Positions 20,608-31,977 of a DNA stretch of 64,000 nt are shown here, piece by piece. Source of the DNA: Hydractinia symbiolongicarpus (taxonomy: Eukaryota; Cnidaria; Hydrozoa; Anthoathecata; Hydractiniidae). The position numbers and the translations under genes are program-made. The first letter of the stretch is position 1. Every line of letters begins with the position of its first letter. The stretch spans positions 28,493,828 to 28,557,827 of the forward strand of contig NC_079876.1 in assembly GCF_029227915.1 (NCBI RefSeq). Direction: 5' to 3'. The notes beneath the pieces were generated by a model that made no database searches, was not told where the DNA came from, and saw only the letters and a list, made by a program, of their open reading frames with translations.

Positions 20608-21507
20608 ATGTCGGATTTCATGCAAGAAATACTTAAACTTCAAACTGGGAGTGTAAACTTTGAGAGCAAATTGCAAGATCACCCAGCATGTGTGCATCGA
20701 GAGAACTTAATATATATCGTGTCCGCCATTTTGATTAAAGAAGAGAAAATTTTGTTAGTAAGTGAAAACAGACCGGAGTGTTATGGCGCATGGTATCTAC
20801 CGGCTGGCAAAGTGGAAAAAAACGAAACTTTAGAAAGCGCTTTCGAGAGGGAATTAGTCGAAGAAAGTTTTATTCAAGGTAAGGCTGACCACTTGCTTAG
20901 CATTGATCATGATTTATTTGAAAGTTGGTTTCGATACAATTTCATTGGTCATTCAGTCGGTGGTCGGCTAAAAACATTGGAAGACCAAGATAAGGAGTCG
21001 CTTGAAGCAAAATGGTTTCCTATCAGTGATGTCCTAGACGGTGCTCTTGATCTTCGGTGCCGTGATATTTTGCACGTGATAAAAGACGCAGTAAACTGGT
21101 TGTCGGCCGAGAAATCTATTCAACACATTAAATCGTTGCCGATTCAAGCGCCTTATACGCATCATATACAGCGACTTATTATTATTGACGTACGGCAGAG
21201 GGATAGCATTCGTCTGGCGTTAGTAAAGACGTTAAATATTCTTCCCTGGGAGCGACTGACGCAAAGAGTTGAAGCTTCGCTGAATAGTGTGTTCACGCCG
21301 AAAACATTTCGTTTGAAAAAGCTAGGTATGTTGTCAATCGAACACCTTCCAAACAAGAATAAACGCTCTGATGGAGTGTGTTTTAATATATTGTTTAGGG
21401 TGGAGGAGGGAGAGGATAACGAATCGTTTGACTGGATTGTTTTAGACGAAAATTTAAAAAACATACTTGAACAGATATGTGCCAGTAATTCGTTTATAAT
21501 CTTTTAA
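20608..21507 (+). CDS. NUDT18-like Nudix hydrolase (8-oxo-dGDP phosphatase family), single exon
   Basis: 299 residues. The family removes oxidised guanine nucleoside diphosphates from the nucleotide pool by hydrolysing them to monophosphates. The Nudix box lies at residues 67-89 (GKVEKNETLESAFERELVEE then SFI). G67, E73, R81-E82 and E85-E86, the metal-binding core, are all present, but the usual Gly near the end of the box is Phe at 88. Upstream are IYIVSAILI and ECYGAWYLPAG, and downstream are LEAKWFPISDVL and a C-terminal half with RLIIIDV and GVCFNILFRVEE, as in NUDT18 rather than other Nudix proteins. The start at 20608 gives a length close to the family's. The gene has no introns although neighbouring genes do. 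Confidence 0.85.
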   Translation: MSDFMQEILKLQTGSVNFESKLQDHPACVHRENLIYIVSAILIKEEKILLVSENRPECYGAWYLPAGKVEKNETLESAFERELVEESFIQGKADHLLSIDHDLFESWFRYNFIGHSVGGRLKTLEDQDKESLEAKWFPISDVLDGALDLRCRDILHVIKDAVNWLSAEKSIQHIKSLPIQAPYTHHIQRLIIIDVRQRDSIRLALVKTLNILPWERLTQRVEASLNSVFTPKTFRLKKLGMLSIEHLPNKNKRSDGVCFNILFRVEEGEDNESFDWIVLDENLKNILEQICASNSFIIF

Positions 21508-22429
21508 ATGTTACAAATCGCATTTTAATTAAAAGTTTTTTTCACCAGTTTTAATATTTGTTAAATTGTTTTTTTAGTGAGACCTTGACAATACATCAAA
21601 AGTCGTGTAGACGTTTCGTCAACACATTTTTTTCAATTTTTATTGTAGAGAAGCTACCCTAAATTGCAGTATTAGTCTATTTTACTCAACCGCGGTGTGC
21701 GAAAAAACTTTGATAACAATCATCTGATCTAGCTAAACGTGAGAATATCCGTTGGGTTAACCTCTTTTCCAAGTTTTTTAGGTTTAAAAGTTTATAAAGC
21801 CCTGAAGACGAGGTTGCAGTTAGAAAAGTACTATTTTTAATTTTTGTTAATTTGGCTTGTTATTTTTTTTAGATTGTAGTTTATAAATTGTATATAACCG
21901 CAATGCAATTTGGGTTAAATATTCTGCTTGTGTCAGCATTTTTTGTTGAGGTGAAGTAGTTAAATATGCTCATAGCTAATCTTGCGATTACATATTAAGC
22001 GCCCTTAACGCAAAAATTTATTCTACATTTTTTTAATCGCAAAAAAGTTTTTTTTAAGCCACCTAATAGCAAAAGATAACTTCCGAAGGTGTGACTAAAC
22101 ACAAATCTGCGAACTTTTCGCGACAATTTGAAAAACATGCGTATCAAGTCAATGGAGACACCTGAAGTACAGGTACACTAAAGGACAGTCAACTTTTTTG
22201 AAATTTTAACGCACCACGCAAACGCACCTTTCCACCAACATTTTCTCTTCGTGCAACCCCAATCCATGGTTAATAGGGAGTTGTTAATTCTACTTTAGCT
22301 CTCCTTCTTTTTATATTTTTTTTATTTGTATCATGGTATGTGTGCGTTCTTTGTTATGCCATAGTTGTGTTCTTTGATGTTGTGTAATCGCTGCTAAGTA
22401 TTCGCAATGTAAATTAAAGAGGGTTAATT
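21508..22429. other. Interval downstream of NUDT18-like gene
   Basis: Contains AATTAAA at 21525-21531 as a possible poly(A) signal. The T-rich stretch 22290-22430 resembles the lead-in to repeat B copy 1, so the repeat family may extend to about 22290. No gene. Confidence 0.35.
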
Positions 22430-22554
22430 CAATTACCTTGTTCCTGCAGACTTTCCTTGCAAAAAGGGATCATGCGTTGCATATTGATCTTTGGCGGGTG
22501 TAACCTCCACAAGTTTATCTGTATGTGTCATTAGACTAGTTTTATCATTACAGC
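22430..22554 (+). repeat. Structured repeat B, copy 3
   Basis: CAATTACCTTGTTCCTGCAG start, AAGGGATCA...TGATCTTT stem near 22465-22492, GGCGGGTGTAACCTCC hairpin at 22493-22508, and TTAGACTAGTTTTATCATTACAG end. It follows copy 1 (3231-3358) closely in order but has different paired bases. No repeat A is seen next to it. Confidence 0.65.
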
Positions 22555-24897
22555 AGTACATTAGATGGTCTCAAATCACATATCACAATAACTGCTCTGG
22601 TAACTTTTGCATGTTTTTAGCAGCCATCTTGGAAAATATATGAGCTTCCACGGCTTTATAATTTTCCATAGCCTCGGGCGTCTAAATTTCTAGAATACAA
22701 TATAGGTAAGTCAAAATAACTTTGAAAAAAAACAGGTAATAAATTTCTAACTACAGCTTGTACTTGCTAGTTGTCGTTATCAAGTAATAATTCAAACTTG
22801 GTCACTCCGTTGGATCGTTGATCCAATCATCAGCAGGGCGCTTATATCTCTGGTTACTTAAAACTGACATGTCTATATTATCCGGCTACTTAGGTGATCG
22901 TGTACAAGAATCGTGTAGAAATAGCCAAAGCTTTACTAAGAACTCGAAGTTTCTTTTATCGAAACTAAAAATAGAAAAATATAGTTAAGTTATCTTATTC
23001 GAATAAGTGAACTAACATTTATGCACAAATAAATTTATATTTGCAGTTCTTGCATATGTATGTCGCTATTGAGCTGTGTAATCTTTACAACGGTTCAATT
23101 TTATCAGTTCTGTTGATAAATCGCATGGATACGTATGTTTTATTTGCGCATAAGTGAGACGTACAATAATTGACAGGTCCTGTGCGATATTGTGTATGCT
23201 ATTTGTGCAGGCGGTTGGTTGCATCAATTTAAAAACTGGTACATTCGAGATCATAACAATATAAGAAAGGAGTCTAGATACAATGTATTTTTCATTCCAC
23301 TGTAGTTTTGAAAGATTCCTGTTTGGGTTTTTTCTTTCTGTCAACTTTTTTTTTGTACCGTCTCTGATGACAGAATTATCTATTGCTCTGGTTCCAAAGG
23401 TTTCTTAAAAGTTTAGGGTAGTCTTAAGCCTACTTCCTACTGGTGACATAAGCATACGAAAAATCTCTATGTGAACGTCGTCGCCATAAGCATAAGAACT
23501 TACATTGTAAATAACATAAAATATCAAGAACTTTTAATATTGTTATGCTTATGTCCTGCTTGCAACACATTTTCTGCATTTGCGGCCAGAAATAACATAA
23601 TCATAAGAAAACTTTAACAAATCGCCAAATGATTCTAAATACATCCTCGTGTATTCATGAAAAAATTAAACACGCGTGAATTTATCAGAAAGCGATTATA
23701 TGAAAAAATACTGAAAAAATGTCTTTTAAAGAAAGATTCGCGATAAGCTAAACAAAGATCGTAAACTTGGGAAATATTTTAACCGATTTTTAAATATTTC
23801 CCTAACTAATGTGTTTGTTTTTTTATTGCTAATTTTTAAACTTTTTTTAAACAATAACTTTGTCATCTTTCGCATAAATGTTATCTTCCCGCCTATACCA
23901 CGGTGTTATATTTATTTTATAGCACAGAGGTAAAAATTGAGAAGGAGATTGAACTCTTTTGTTTCTATTGAAATCATCCGTGATGCGATCAGTTGCAAAT
24001 CTATTCATGTTGTCGTTTTAAATTCTAGCGCGTGTCAATTTCAGTAAATTTCATTGGTTGAGAAAACAATGGAATGTTAATAAGTTATAACATTACGTAA
24101 TTTATTAGTCGCTCAAACAATAGTTCATTTCAATATGGCTCATATGTGTTTTGTGTATCAGCAAAATCAAAGAAATGGAACTAAGCCAAACGGAAATTTT
24201 AATATCTTTCTAATCTATTAATGAAATTGCACCATTTAAAAAGAAAAATAACTATTAAACCTTCTACTTTTTTCCATTTTTGACTCACTCTTGACTCATG
24301 GCTTTATCATCCTACATTTTGATAAATCTTTGAGCATATTCTGTTTAATACAAAGGTTAGAAAACTGGTTAAACGAGCTGAATCTTTAAATAACGAAAAT
24401 AATTAAAAGTTGTTACTCACTCTTTCCCTGAGAGATAAAAGCAACGCAACATCTCCAAAGTAGTCTTGCTTTGTCTAAAAATCACGTTTTTTTACCGGCG
24501 CGCTGAAGGATTACGTAATGGTTTTTTGTTAAAATCCAATGAAATGCGCATCGCGCACAGATATCAAAGGGATGCCAAAACAAAGGAATTTAATAGAATT
24601 TTAATGCGCACACTAAAATGAGTTCAAAATCCTTCTCTATTTTTACCTCCATGGTTATAGGTAGCAATGCGATATTCTTCTGCTTACTTCACTTCAAGTA
24701 CTAATCTATTGCGCATGCGTATGTTGCCAGTGCTTTAGTGCTAATTTTCTTTCAAACATGTGTCTTTTTTCAAAAGAAAAAGGTGTATAATTTTGTAATT
24801 AGAAAACGTTGGTACAATGAATAAATAATGTTTGCGGAATATATCAGTTTAACGTTTTCAACCCAAAAACTTTTAAAAGGAAAATTAAAAAAAAGCC
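22555..24897. other. Long interval without a recognised gene; contains a 12-bp inverted repeat
   Basis: GACATAAGCATA (23445-23456) and TATGCTTATGTC (23544-23555) form a perfect inverted repeat around about 87 bp, with further CATAAGCATAAG copies inside (23489-23500), suggesting a small MITE or palindromic repeat. The minus-strand open frame 23066-23344 (LTYAQIKHTYPCDLSTELIK) is unassigned. Confidence 0.45.
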
Positions 24898-25158
24898 TAC
24901 TTCGTTTGAACTATATCAAGAACAGATTGTAAAAAATAGTTGGTCGACAAACTCTCAGTGGTCCAGTCCTTTGGTAGTAGAGTAACATTCTGGAATTTTG
25001 TATGTACATTGTATTCCCGCCGTGCCATCTATGTTGAACTGGATTAAATTATCGAGACATTCTATACAGAAGTAATGATGACATGCCAAATCTTTGGGTT
25101 TAGATAACTGATCGAGACAAATGTTACACTCCAGTGATTTTGTCAACTGATCGTCCAT
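24898..25158 (-). pseudogene. TRIM-like RING-finger fragment with a frameshift
   Basis: ATG at 25158, after a possible acceptor (TTTTAG at 25176). RING C3HC4 start: LECNICLDQLSKPKDLACHH then YFCIECLDNLI, so C11, C14, C26, H28, C31 and C34 are visible. Then comes GIQC, but the last zinc pair reads CTYKIPEC instead of C-x2-C. The frame stops at 24955. One base out of frame, typical post-RING text ESLSTNYFLQSVLDIVQTK continues to 24898, where a TAG or a GTAGGC donor follows. RING domains of this type transfer ubiquitin. The shift and the altered zinc ligands suggest a damaged gene or captured fragment. Confidence 0.55.
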
Positions 25159-27608
25159 TTCTTCGCCTAATCTAAAATCTATAATTACAGTGATTAAGAT
25201 TAATCTCTTGCTATTATAAGGAATGTTATCGCTTCATATAACTTTATAACTTAAATTTGTGAATTAATAAATACTATTATATATTTTATCAATTATGATT
25301 CGATTTTCTTAATTAAGTATATTTTCTAATTGTTTTGAAAAAGAACATGTCAAGAAATTGTAAAGTGTACTTTAAACAAAAAATGTCTATTGATGTTAAA
25401 AACACGCACACAAGTAGAAAACAAAAACAAAAAAAAATCGTAAATTTTAACTGAAAATAAGGCCTATATTCTAAAGTTTATGTCTTAAATTTTTTTTAAT
25501 TGACTACAGTACGGATAATTATCAAGATAGAAAAAATGTAGCCACGGATCGTTAAGTAGAATTCTATCGAAAACCAAGTTTTGTAATTTAAACCGTAAGA
25601 AACGAGTACTCAGTTTAAGTGTGTTCTTCTGGAGAAGTCATTAAAGCCATATAAAACAACATTACTAGAGGAATGAAATATATATATTGCTTTAAATTAT
25701 AGATTACAATTGGGCGCCTGTTTATACTTTAAACTATTACACTGTACGCTTATTCAGACTGAGTGCTTATTTGCCCACTGATCGCCTAATAAAAACCATT
25801 TAGGATGAAAGCAACAAGAATAACCACATGAGAATAAGAATACTAAAAACTATACACAGCATTTTACCAATATTCTTTCTATCCAACTGAATATTAATCA
25901 TATTTACCTATTGTTTTAAACAATAGACCTTTCGTTTTTAACCCGACATCTCGGCCTGATAAAGCATTTTCTTTTTTAAAAAAAACGTGGTATGGACATT
26001 ATGACGGACTTGTATTCTTACGATGGTGACGTGTTGAACTAAGACTGGATGCTTATTTGGATTGGGTGCTTATATGAACTTGGTACTTATTTGGTTTAAT
26101 CGGTATTTTTCTATTTGACAGGTAACATATACAACATTGTCCTCACTAAAATAATGAAATGCGATTGATTTTGGTGACATTAAAAAAAGAAACACTTTTT
26201 CGACCCAAATATATAAACCCTGCCATATTTTTGTGTTATGAATGTTTACAGTGAGACACTAAGAATTTGGGAGAAACTTTTTGGAACTCCTCAAGGAAGA
26301 AGATTTTTGAGACGGTAAGCTTTTTCCAACTTTTAATAATGGATGATATCCATATAAGAGTATTATATGAATATCATGTTGATGCTATATTAATGGTTAT
26401 TCATTATATAGTTACTTATTTTTTAATTTAATCTGGTTATCAGGTTCACCAAGGTGATACCAAGGCGATATATTAGCTCTTAGCATCATAAAAAACAAGT
26501 CAGGTTAAAAGGGAATATCAAAACATCGATCTGACATTCGTTCTAATTCCAATGTCCTCATTATATGTCATTTTTAAAACAATATTCCACAGGTAACTTG
26601 ATTGATATCAACATCGATTTTTTTTTTAAATCTATATCAGCAGAATAAGAAAGTTTCCTGCAAACATTATTGAGATCATCTTCAAAATTACCGTGAAAAC
26701 TCAGTGTTTCCAACCCAGTCTACAATCTATAAAAAATCATTGGAATGGGGGAAATGGCCAATTCTTGATATATGTGACGTCAATTCTGTTCCTTATGACG
26801 CCGTCATATTTTTCTACCTTGAATGAGTTTATATTAAAACATTCTCCCACCTATTGTGCCAAGTTTCGTTACTTAAGTAATTCTGGATTTATATTCCCCG
26901 GCCACTTTACCCACTCCCTTACTCTTAAAAGTTGCGACCCCGTGTTTTAAATTACTTCAATCAATTAGACCATACTCAACTTCTGCACGATTTTTTTCAG
27001 ACAATTAATATAACTACAGCGTAATTAACTAATTACCCGAAATAACTACGTACAATTAAAATGCTTACAAAGTAAGACCTCCTAAATACATGCACGTGTT
27101 TCTTTTGAAAATGAGCTTGGCATACAATCGGTCAAAAATTTGCTGAAAGTATTTTCACAAATTTATTTCAAATTTAGAGAAAAAAATCGGTTTCTGAATG
27201 TTTCTAGGAAATTAGATGAAACGTTTCAAAGTTATAAAAAAGAAGGTAGGACACTCAACCTCAATCCCATGCCTTTAGCGCTCATATCGAAAAAACGCTA
27301 CTACAAGTCGTAGGATCGAAGTTGGTAGGGTTGGTAAATGTTAAAATTGTAATGTTATAAACATGGATTATTATATCTGCAAGTGCGATGGTAACAAATT
27401 TTATTTTTATGTACCCCAAGCCGAAGGTGTTCCGAAAAATGTAGGGTATTTCGAAGCAAAACGTTTACAAATAAACAAAATGACAAAGAAATAAACTTTA
27501 AATAAATAATATTTCTAAATGCGTGCATAAAAATACTGCCTATGGATGTGGTGGAAATAAGACTTAAACCATGCTTAAACTCTCAAAATTAAAGTTCCGT
27601 TATCAAAT
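25159..27608. other. Interval without an established gene
   Basis: AT-rich. One candidate plus-strand exon lies at 26238-26314: ATG, 25 codons (MNVYSETLRIWEKLFGTPQG...) and a good donor GTAAGC. The next acceptors at 26594 and 27000 give immediate stops, so it is not supported as a gene. The open frame 26693-26950 looks like part of a non-coding dispersed repeat. Confidence 0.35.
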
Positions 27609-29723
27609 TTAATAACATAAAGATGTGAGGTAAAGGTTCAAGGCCAATATATTGCATGTTTGATTTGCTTGAAACTCATCTGTGCAATTTGGACATGTAG
27701 CTTTGTCAAGACGTCCAGAAAATTCTGACACAAGGGATGATACGCCACACAGCGGACAAGTGTAACGCGCCGTTTGTAAACCTTTTAAATTATTAGTCAG
27801 CACATCTGCGACTGCGGCACCGTAACGGTCATATGCGTCAATTTCCGATAGTTTTAGATCATTCAATGTCCAGTAAACATCAATAAAATAAAGCTGAAGC
27901 ACGCTGGCGTTACTCACACGGAAGAAACCTTGATCAGCCCAGTTGCACCCCCACGAGTTCATTAGACGTAAACATTCACTGTTGAAGCTGGTCAACACAA
28001 CGGCATGACCTTGAAGCTTTGCATTTCGAGGACGTTGTGTAATGTCAAGAACCGCTTTCGATAATATTCCTCGTGGATTTTCACGATAAAATTTCGAAAA
28101 TATCTCCCATTCACTGCTAGTTAGGTAAAACCGCGCCAATACAGGTCGCTTCGAAGTCACAGAATTCAACGCATGCACAGTATCCACTTCTTTGAACTGC
28201 AGACGATACCTTGGACAGACTTCCTCTAATACTTTTGCTGTGCTCGCACCGTTCTTACCATACGTAGCTATAATGCTATCTCTTAAAGTATCAAACTCAG
28301 GATAACCACCATCTCGTCCTATGATACGATGCATAGAAAGGTGAAGAACAGCTGCAGTAGCATTTGCATAACATGTACCCCCTACCTGCTTTTGAGCTCC
28401 AAAATTCTGCTGGCTTTGGTTGATGTACATATCTAGCGACACTGACGATAGTACATCTGTCAAAGCATCTTGGCAACAAACAACATTTCTAGCTAAATCG
28501 CAAGCCTCAGCTATAATATCTGGATGATTAGCCTGGATGAACAATCTTGTCTCGTTGTTATCGACATCCACGTTCCAGCCTCGCTTAACAAATATAGTCC
28601 GGGGTAAGAGTTGTGTTGGAACCTTTGAGCTGACGTGGAACATAAAGTTGGCTTCTTTGCACCAATTTTCCTGCTCTTTACTGTAAAGCCTTTTTGGCTC
28701 ATCAATGGACATATCTGTTATAAAGCAGCAGATGACAGTGACATCTAGGGTTTCTAGTGTTGCCATGGGTACATCTGATAAAACACCATCAGAGGGATCA
28801 CCATCTGACAATATGAACAATACTCTTTTTTGTTGCTGATATTTAGGACTGAAATCAAATATTTGTGTGGCTTGTCGCATTGCAGTAATAAGGGGTGTGT
28901 TACCGTATATAAACGGTTCAACCACTTCCATTAATTCATTAATTTGACCCTCTGTTAAGCTTTCTTTGTTTTCTATACAACCGTGCAAAATTTCAGCAGC
29001 TTGATGAACAGTAATGACAGAATTACCAATAATAGTATGTTCATCTCGCTTCAGTAAATATTCCCTGGCCTGAGACACAACTTCCCTAATATCTCTTTTA
29101 TTTGCAATTAAACCAATTTTTTCCTCATCAATACTCAAACTAAAGTCAGTCAGAATACGTTTTAATACACCTTCAACCATTGAAACAGCATTCGGAAATG
29201 TTTTTAATACACTGTCAGCTGTTGAAGCAGCATATGCTGCTTTATCTCGAGCAGTAGATGCTACTTTATTCCGACATGGGCCAGGTAGATATTCCAATGC
29301 CACTCTTTCTTTGAATTTACAGTCGTATGTAAGCTCGTCAAGCATCAATTCTGCATCTTCAAGAGAAACAGCCTCATCAATCGTGCTTATACTAGTCCAT
29401 TTATCAACATATGGAGCACCACCTTCTTTTAACAAATGTAAACACTGTTCTATGATATCTATTTTAAAATAATTATTGTATGCTTTACGACGCTCCAGAT
29501 GTTTTCGAACAGTGTTCAGTAAATCAAAGGTTTCCATGTATTTTCTACCACCCACTGCAAGGGCAAACACTTTATTCTCCTGTGAAACATCGTGTTTAAT
29601 CAGGTCGTCTAAAACTTGAAATATGGAACGCGCCCAGGCTCCGCCATCTTCACGAACGTCGGTACCGATACTTTTTTCCATTGATCCAGACACATCCAAA
29701 AGCACCCCTATTAATGCCGACAT
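27609..29723 (-). CDS. VWA - papain-like protease - zinc-ribbon protein, single exon
   Basis: 704 residues. The N-terminal von Willebrand A domain starts ALIGVLLDVSGSM, giving MIDAS D10-S12-S14. A helical insert of roughly residues 110-260 separates the first strand from GNTPLITAM (MIDAS Thr) and VLFILSDGDPSDG (about 300-312). The second domain looks like a C1 (papain) peptidase: AQKQVGGTCYANATA with Cys451 and a nearby Gln, GHAVVLTSF with His573, and NSWGCNWADQGFFRV with Asn589, in family order and spacing. The C-terminus has a CPLC...CPNC zinc ribbon near 655-681. VWA domains bind partners through a metal ion, and C1 enzymes cut peptides. No signal peptide or membrane segment is seen, so it is probably cytosolic. 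The start has a good context (ACCACCATG), and TTTACAG 25 bp upstream may end a 5'-UTR intron. Substrate and role are unknown. Confidence 0.82.
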   Translation of the reverse strand: MSALIGVLLDVSGSMEKSIGTDVREDGGAWARSIFQVLDDLIKHDVSQENKVFALAVGGRKYMETFDLLNTVRKHLERRKAYNNYFKIDIIEQCLHLLKEGGAPYVDKWTSISTIDEAVSLEDAELMLDELTYDCKFKERVALEYLPGPCRNKVASTARDKAAYAASTADSVLKTFPNAVSMVEGVLKRILTDFSLSIDEEKIGLIANKRDIREVVSQAREYLLKRDEHTIIGNSVITVHQAAEILHGCIENKESLTEGQINELMEVVEPFIYGNTPLITAMRQATQIFDFSPKYQQQKRVLFILSDGDPSDGVLSDVPMATLETLDVTVICCFITDMSIDEPKRLYSKEQENWCKEANFMFHVSSKVPTQLLPRTIFVKRGWNVDVDNNETRLFIQANHPDIIAEACDLARNVVCCQDALTDVLSSVSLDMYINQSQQNFGAQKQVGGTCYANATAAVLHLSMHRIIGRDGGYPEFDTLRDSIIATYGKNGASTAKVLEEVCPRYRLQFKEVDTVHALNSVTSKRPVLARFYLTSSEWEIFSKFYRENPRGILSKAVLDITQRPRNAKLQGHAVVLTSFNSECLRLMNSWGCNWADQGFFRVSNASVLQLYFIDVYWTLNDLKLSEIDAYDRYGAAVADVLTNNLKGLQTARYTCPLCGVSSLVSEFSGRLDKATCPNCTDEFQANQTCNILALNLYLTSLCY

Positions 29724-30459
29724 GGTGGTTTCTTTTTTAAATTATTCTGTAAATTGAAAGTTAGGTGTTGTAAGTATGTAAGATCTGTTACATAGCCAAA
29801 CATTACCGATAAACATAAAACTACATGTTGTCAGAACAAAGAACAACAACAACTTTAAAGTTACACAATTTTCAAAACGGTTTTAAAAAATATGCTAACA
29901 ACAAAACAAAAGTAATAAGGACTATGCATCTCATTGCCAAATTTATAAAATAAACTTTTTAATGAGGGAAAATTCTATTGACCAGGGTATTTCCCCTTGT
30001 GCTAGGGTATTTCAAATATGTTTTTTGTTTCTGTTTATTAAGCTTAGTTTTCATTGCGCGCTAACACAACGATAATCATAGGCATATTTACGATTGGACT
30101 GTCTCTGCAGGCTGTAATTTAGTTTTCACTGCCAGAAAAACTACAGCATAATACTTTCACAAAACAGAATGGCGGACAGGCTTGTACTTAAGAAAAACTT
30201 ACTGCTAATTTTATTATTACGAAAAAGGAGAAGAAAAAGAGAGAAAAAAGATGGGAAAACTTCGATAAGGAAGAAACGGTTTTGGATAAGAGAAATATTT
30301 GAGAGCAGGATGAAATAAGGAGAGTATCACCGCTTATCTGATCGTGAATATTCTTTTAGGAAGCTAACTACTATATATTTTCTCGCTGGGAACTTTTGAT
30401 TTTCTCAACATGATTAGTCAAAAATATGTAACCACTACTTTCCAATTAGATATTTACGC
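29724..30459. other. Interval between VWA-protease gene and Harbinger
   Basis: Probable 5' region of the minus-strand gene at its left edge. At its right edge (30360-30459) is a worn N-terminal part of the Harbinger transposase (NHYFPIRYLR just before the ATG). Nothing else recognised. Confidence 0.4.
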
Positions 30460-31395
30460 ATGTCTCCACAAAAGTTTAAATACCTTCTCACTCTTGTTAG
30501 CACCTCGATTACTAAACAAGATACCAGTCTGATGAAAAGTATCTCTGCAGAAGAACGCCTTGTTGTAACGCTGCGTTTTTTAGCGAATTGGGACGTACAA
30601 CAGTCAATTAGTTATTCTTTCAGAATTGGAAAAACCACTCTGTTTCACATAATTTGGGAAACGTGTAACGCGATTTACGAGGACCCCCGAAAGGACTACT
30701 TATCTGCCCCAAAAACTGAGAAGTATTTGTTAAAAATAGCTGCCTTATTTAATGAGCAATGGAATATGCCGCATGTTATTGGGGCAATTACCGGTAAACA
30801 CATCAGCATGCATTGCCCTAAATTTTAAGAAACCCAGTTTTATAACTACAAGGGCTTTTTAGGGGATGAAATATTTCCCTTAAAAACATGGTTAATCCGG
30901 CCATACCCTAGGGCGTTGATGATTGAGGATGAAAATAAATACAATTATAGGCAATCAAGAGCAAGACGCGTGGTTGAAAATGCGTTTGAAATACTAAGGG
31001 CAAGCTGGAGAATCTTTCACAAACAGATGACAGCTTCCACTGCTAAATGTCAAAGGGTACACATTGGCCTGCCTTGCATTGCAAAACTTCCTTCGCCAAA
31101 TAGATAAGGCAACCTAAACACCTATCGGATTTATCGATTCCGAGAGCAGAGATGGTACCATTAAAGTAGGAGAATGGAGGTCATTGCAACATAGCGATGA
31201 AAACAGTGGATGTTTTGCGAATATACATGCTGTACGTGGCTCAAGATAATCAAAAGATGCCACAGGAATGAGGGAAACGTTAAAGCGTTGTGTTAACAGC
31301 GAAGGAGGTGGAAGAAGGTATTCTGATGTACTGCCATGGCAATGGCAGTACATCAGAAGAACAATGCAGTCAAGCTTAGCTATTACGGTGTTTAG
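30460..31395 (+). pseudogene. PIF/Harbinger transposase, internally deleted
   Basis: MSPQKFKYLL, ISAEERLVVTLRFLANWD and QSISYSFRIGKTTLFHIIWE give the N-terminal helical part. The first catalytic site is IGAITGKHI, where the family has IGAIDGKHI, so the first Asp is lost. After YNYKGF (30841) the text jumps to GDEIFPLKTWLIRPYPR (30862), so the middle of the DDE domain is deleted. It then continues with YNYRQSRARRVVENAFEIL, RASWRIFHKQ and, in other frames, GFIDSESRDGTIKVGEWR up to about 31395. DDE transposases of this family cut and paste with 3-bp target duplications. This copy cannot be active. Confidence 0.82.
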
Positions 31396-31482
31396 TTTAT
31401 AGCAGGCATATAGTGCTGGTTATAAGGGCCCAGCATTTGTTGGGAAAAGCCTTTATTTGAAGTCGGCGTAAAACTACCTTAA

Positions 31483-31935
31483 TTGGATAAACTTTGGCGA
31501 GGATTAAATTTGGCGAATTTCGGCGAAATTCGCCAAATTAAATACCCGCCAAAATTTTGATAACTGACTATTCGCCAAATTAAATACTCGTTAAATTTAA
31601 CATAATTTATCGTTCGCCAAATTAAATCCCTAGCAGTTTTAATTAAAAAAGAAAAATGCTTTTTTTCCCCCCAAATACAAACTTTTTTTATATTTACAAC
31701 AAGTCTTATAAATACAAGTATAAGAGGATTGTTACAGGTAAATCTTGAGTTTATATATACGTTTATTCTTATTTTTTATAAAACATTTCAAGACATAAAA
31801 AATCATTTTTTTGTTTCATTCGCAAAAATAAATCCCCGCCAAAATAAACATTTTTGTATTCGCTAAATTAAATCCTCGCCAAATATTCCATTTTGGTCAT
31901 TCGCCAAATTAAATACTCGCCAAAATTTATCCACT
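31483..31935. mobile_element. MITE with TTCGCCAAATTAAAT repeats
   Basis: The ends are inverted: TTGGATAAACTTTGGCGAGG at the left and CTCGCCAAAATTTATCCA at the right, continuing as matching TTTGGCGAA/TTCGCCAAA. Inside, TTCGCCAAATTAAAT(C/A)C recurs about six times, with a 33-bp near-perfect palindrome (16-bp arms) at 31507-31539. No coding capacity. It lies between the two convergent Harbinger genes, so it appears to be nested in the older Harbinger copy. Confidence 0.7.
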
Positions 31936-31977
31936 TTGTATTTGAAGCTAACGTTGGCTGCTTGTCGAACTGCGCCA

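Noticed and set aside
26238-26314. First exon of a plus-strand gene (MNVYSETLRIWEKLFG)
   Set aside because: The donor is good, but the nearest acceptors lead to immediate stops and no downstream coding exon is seen.
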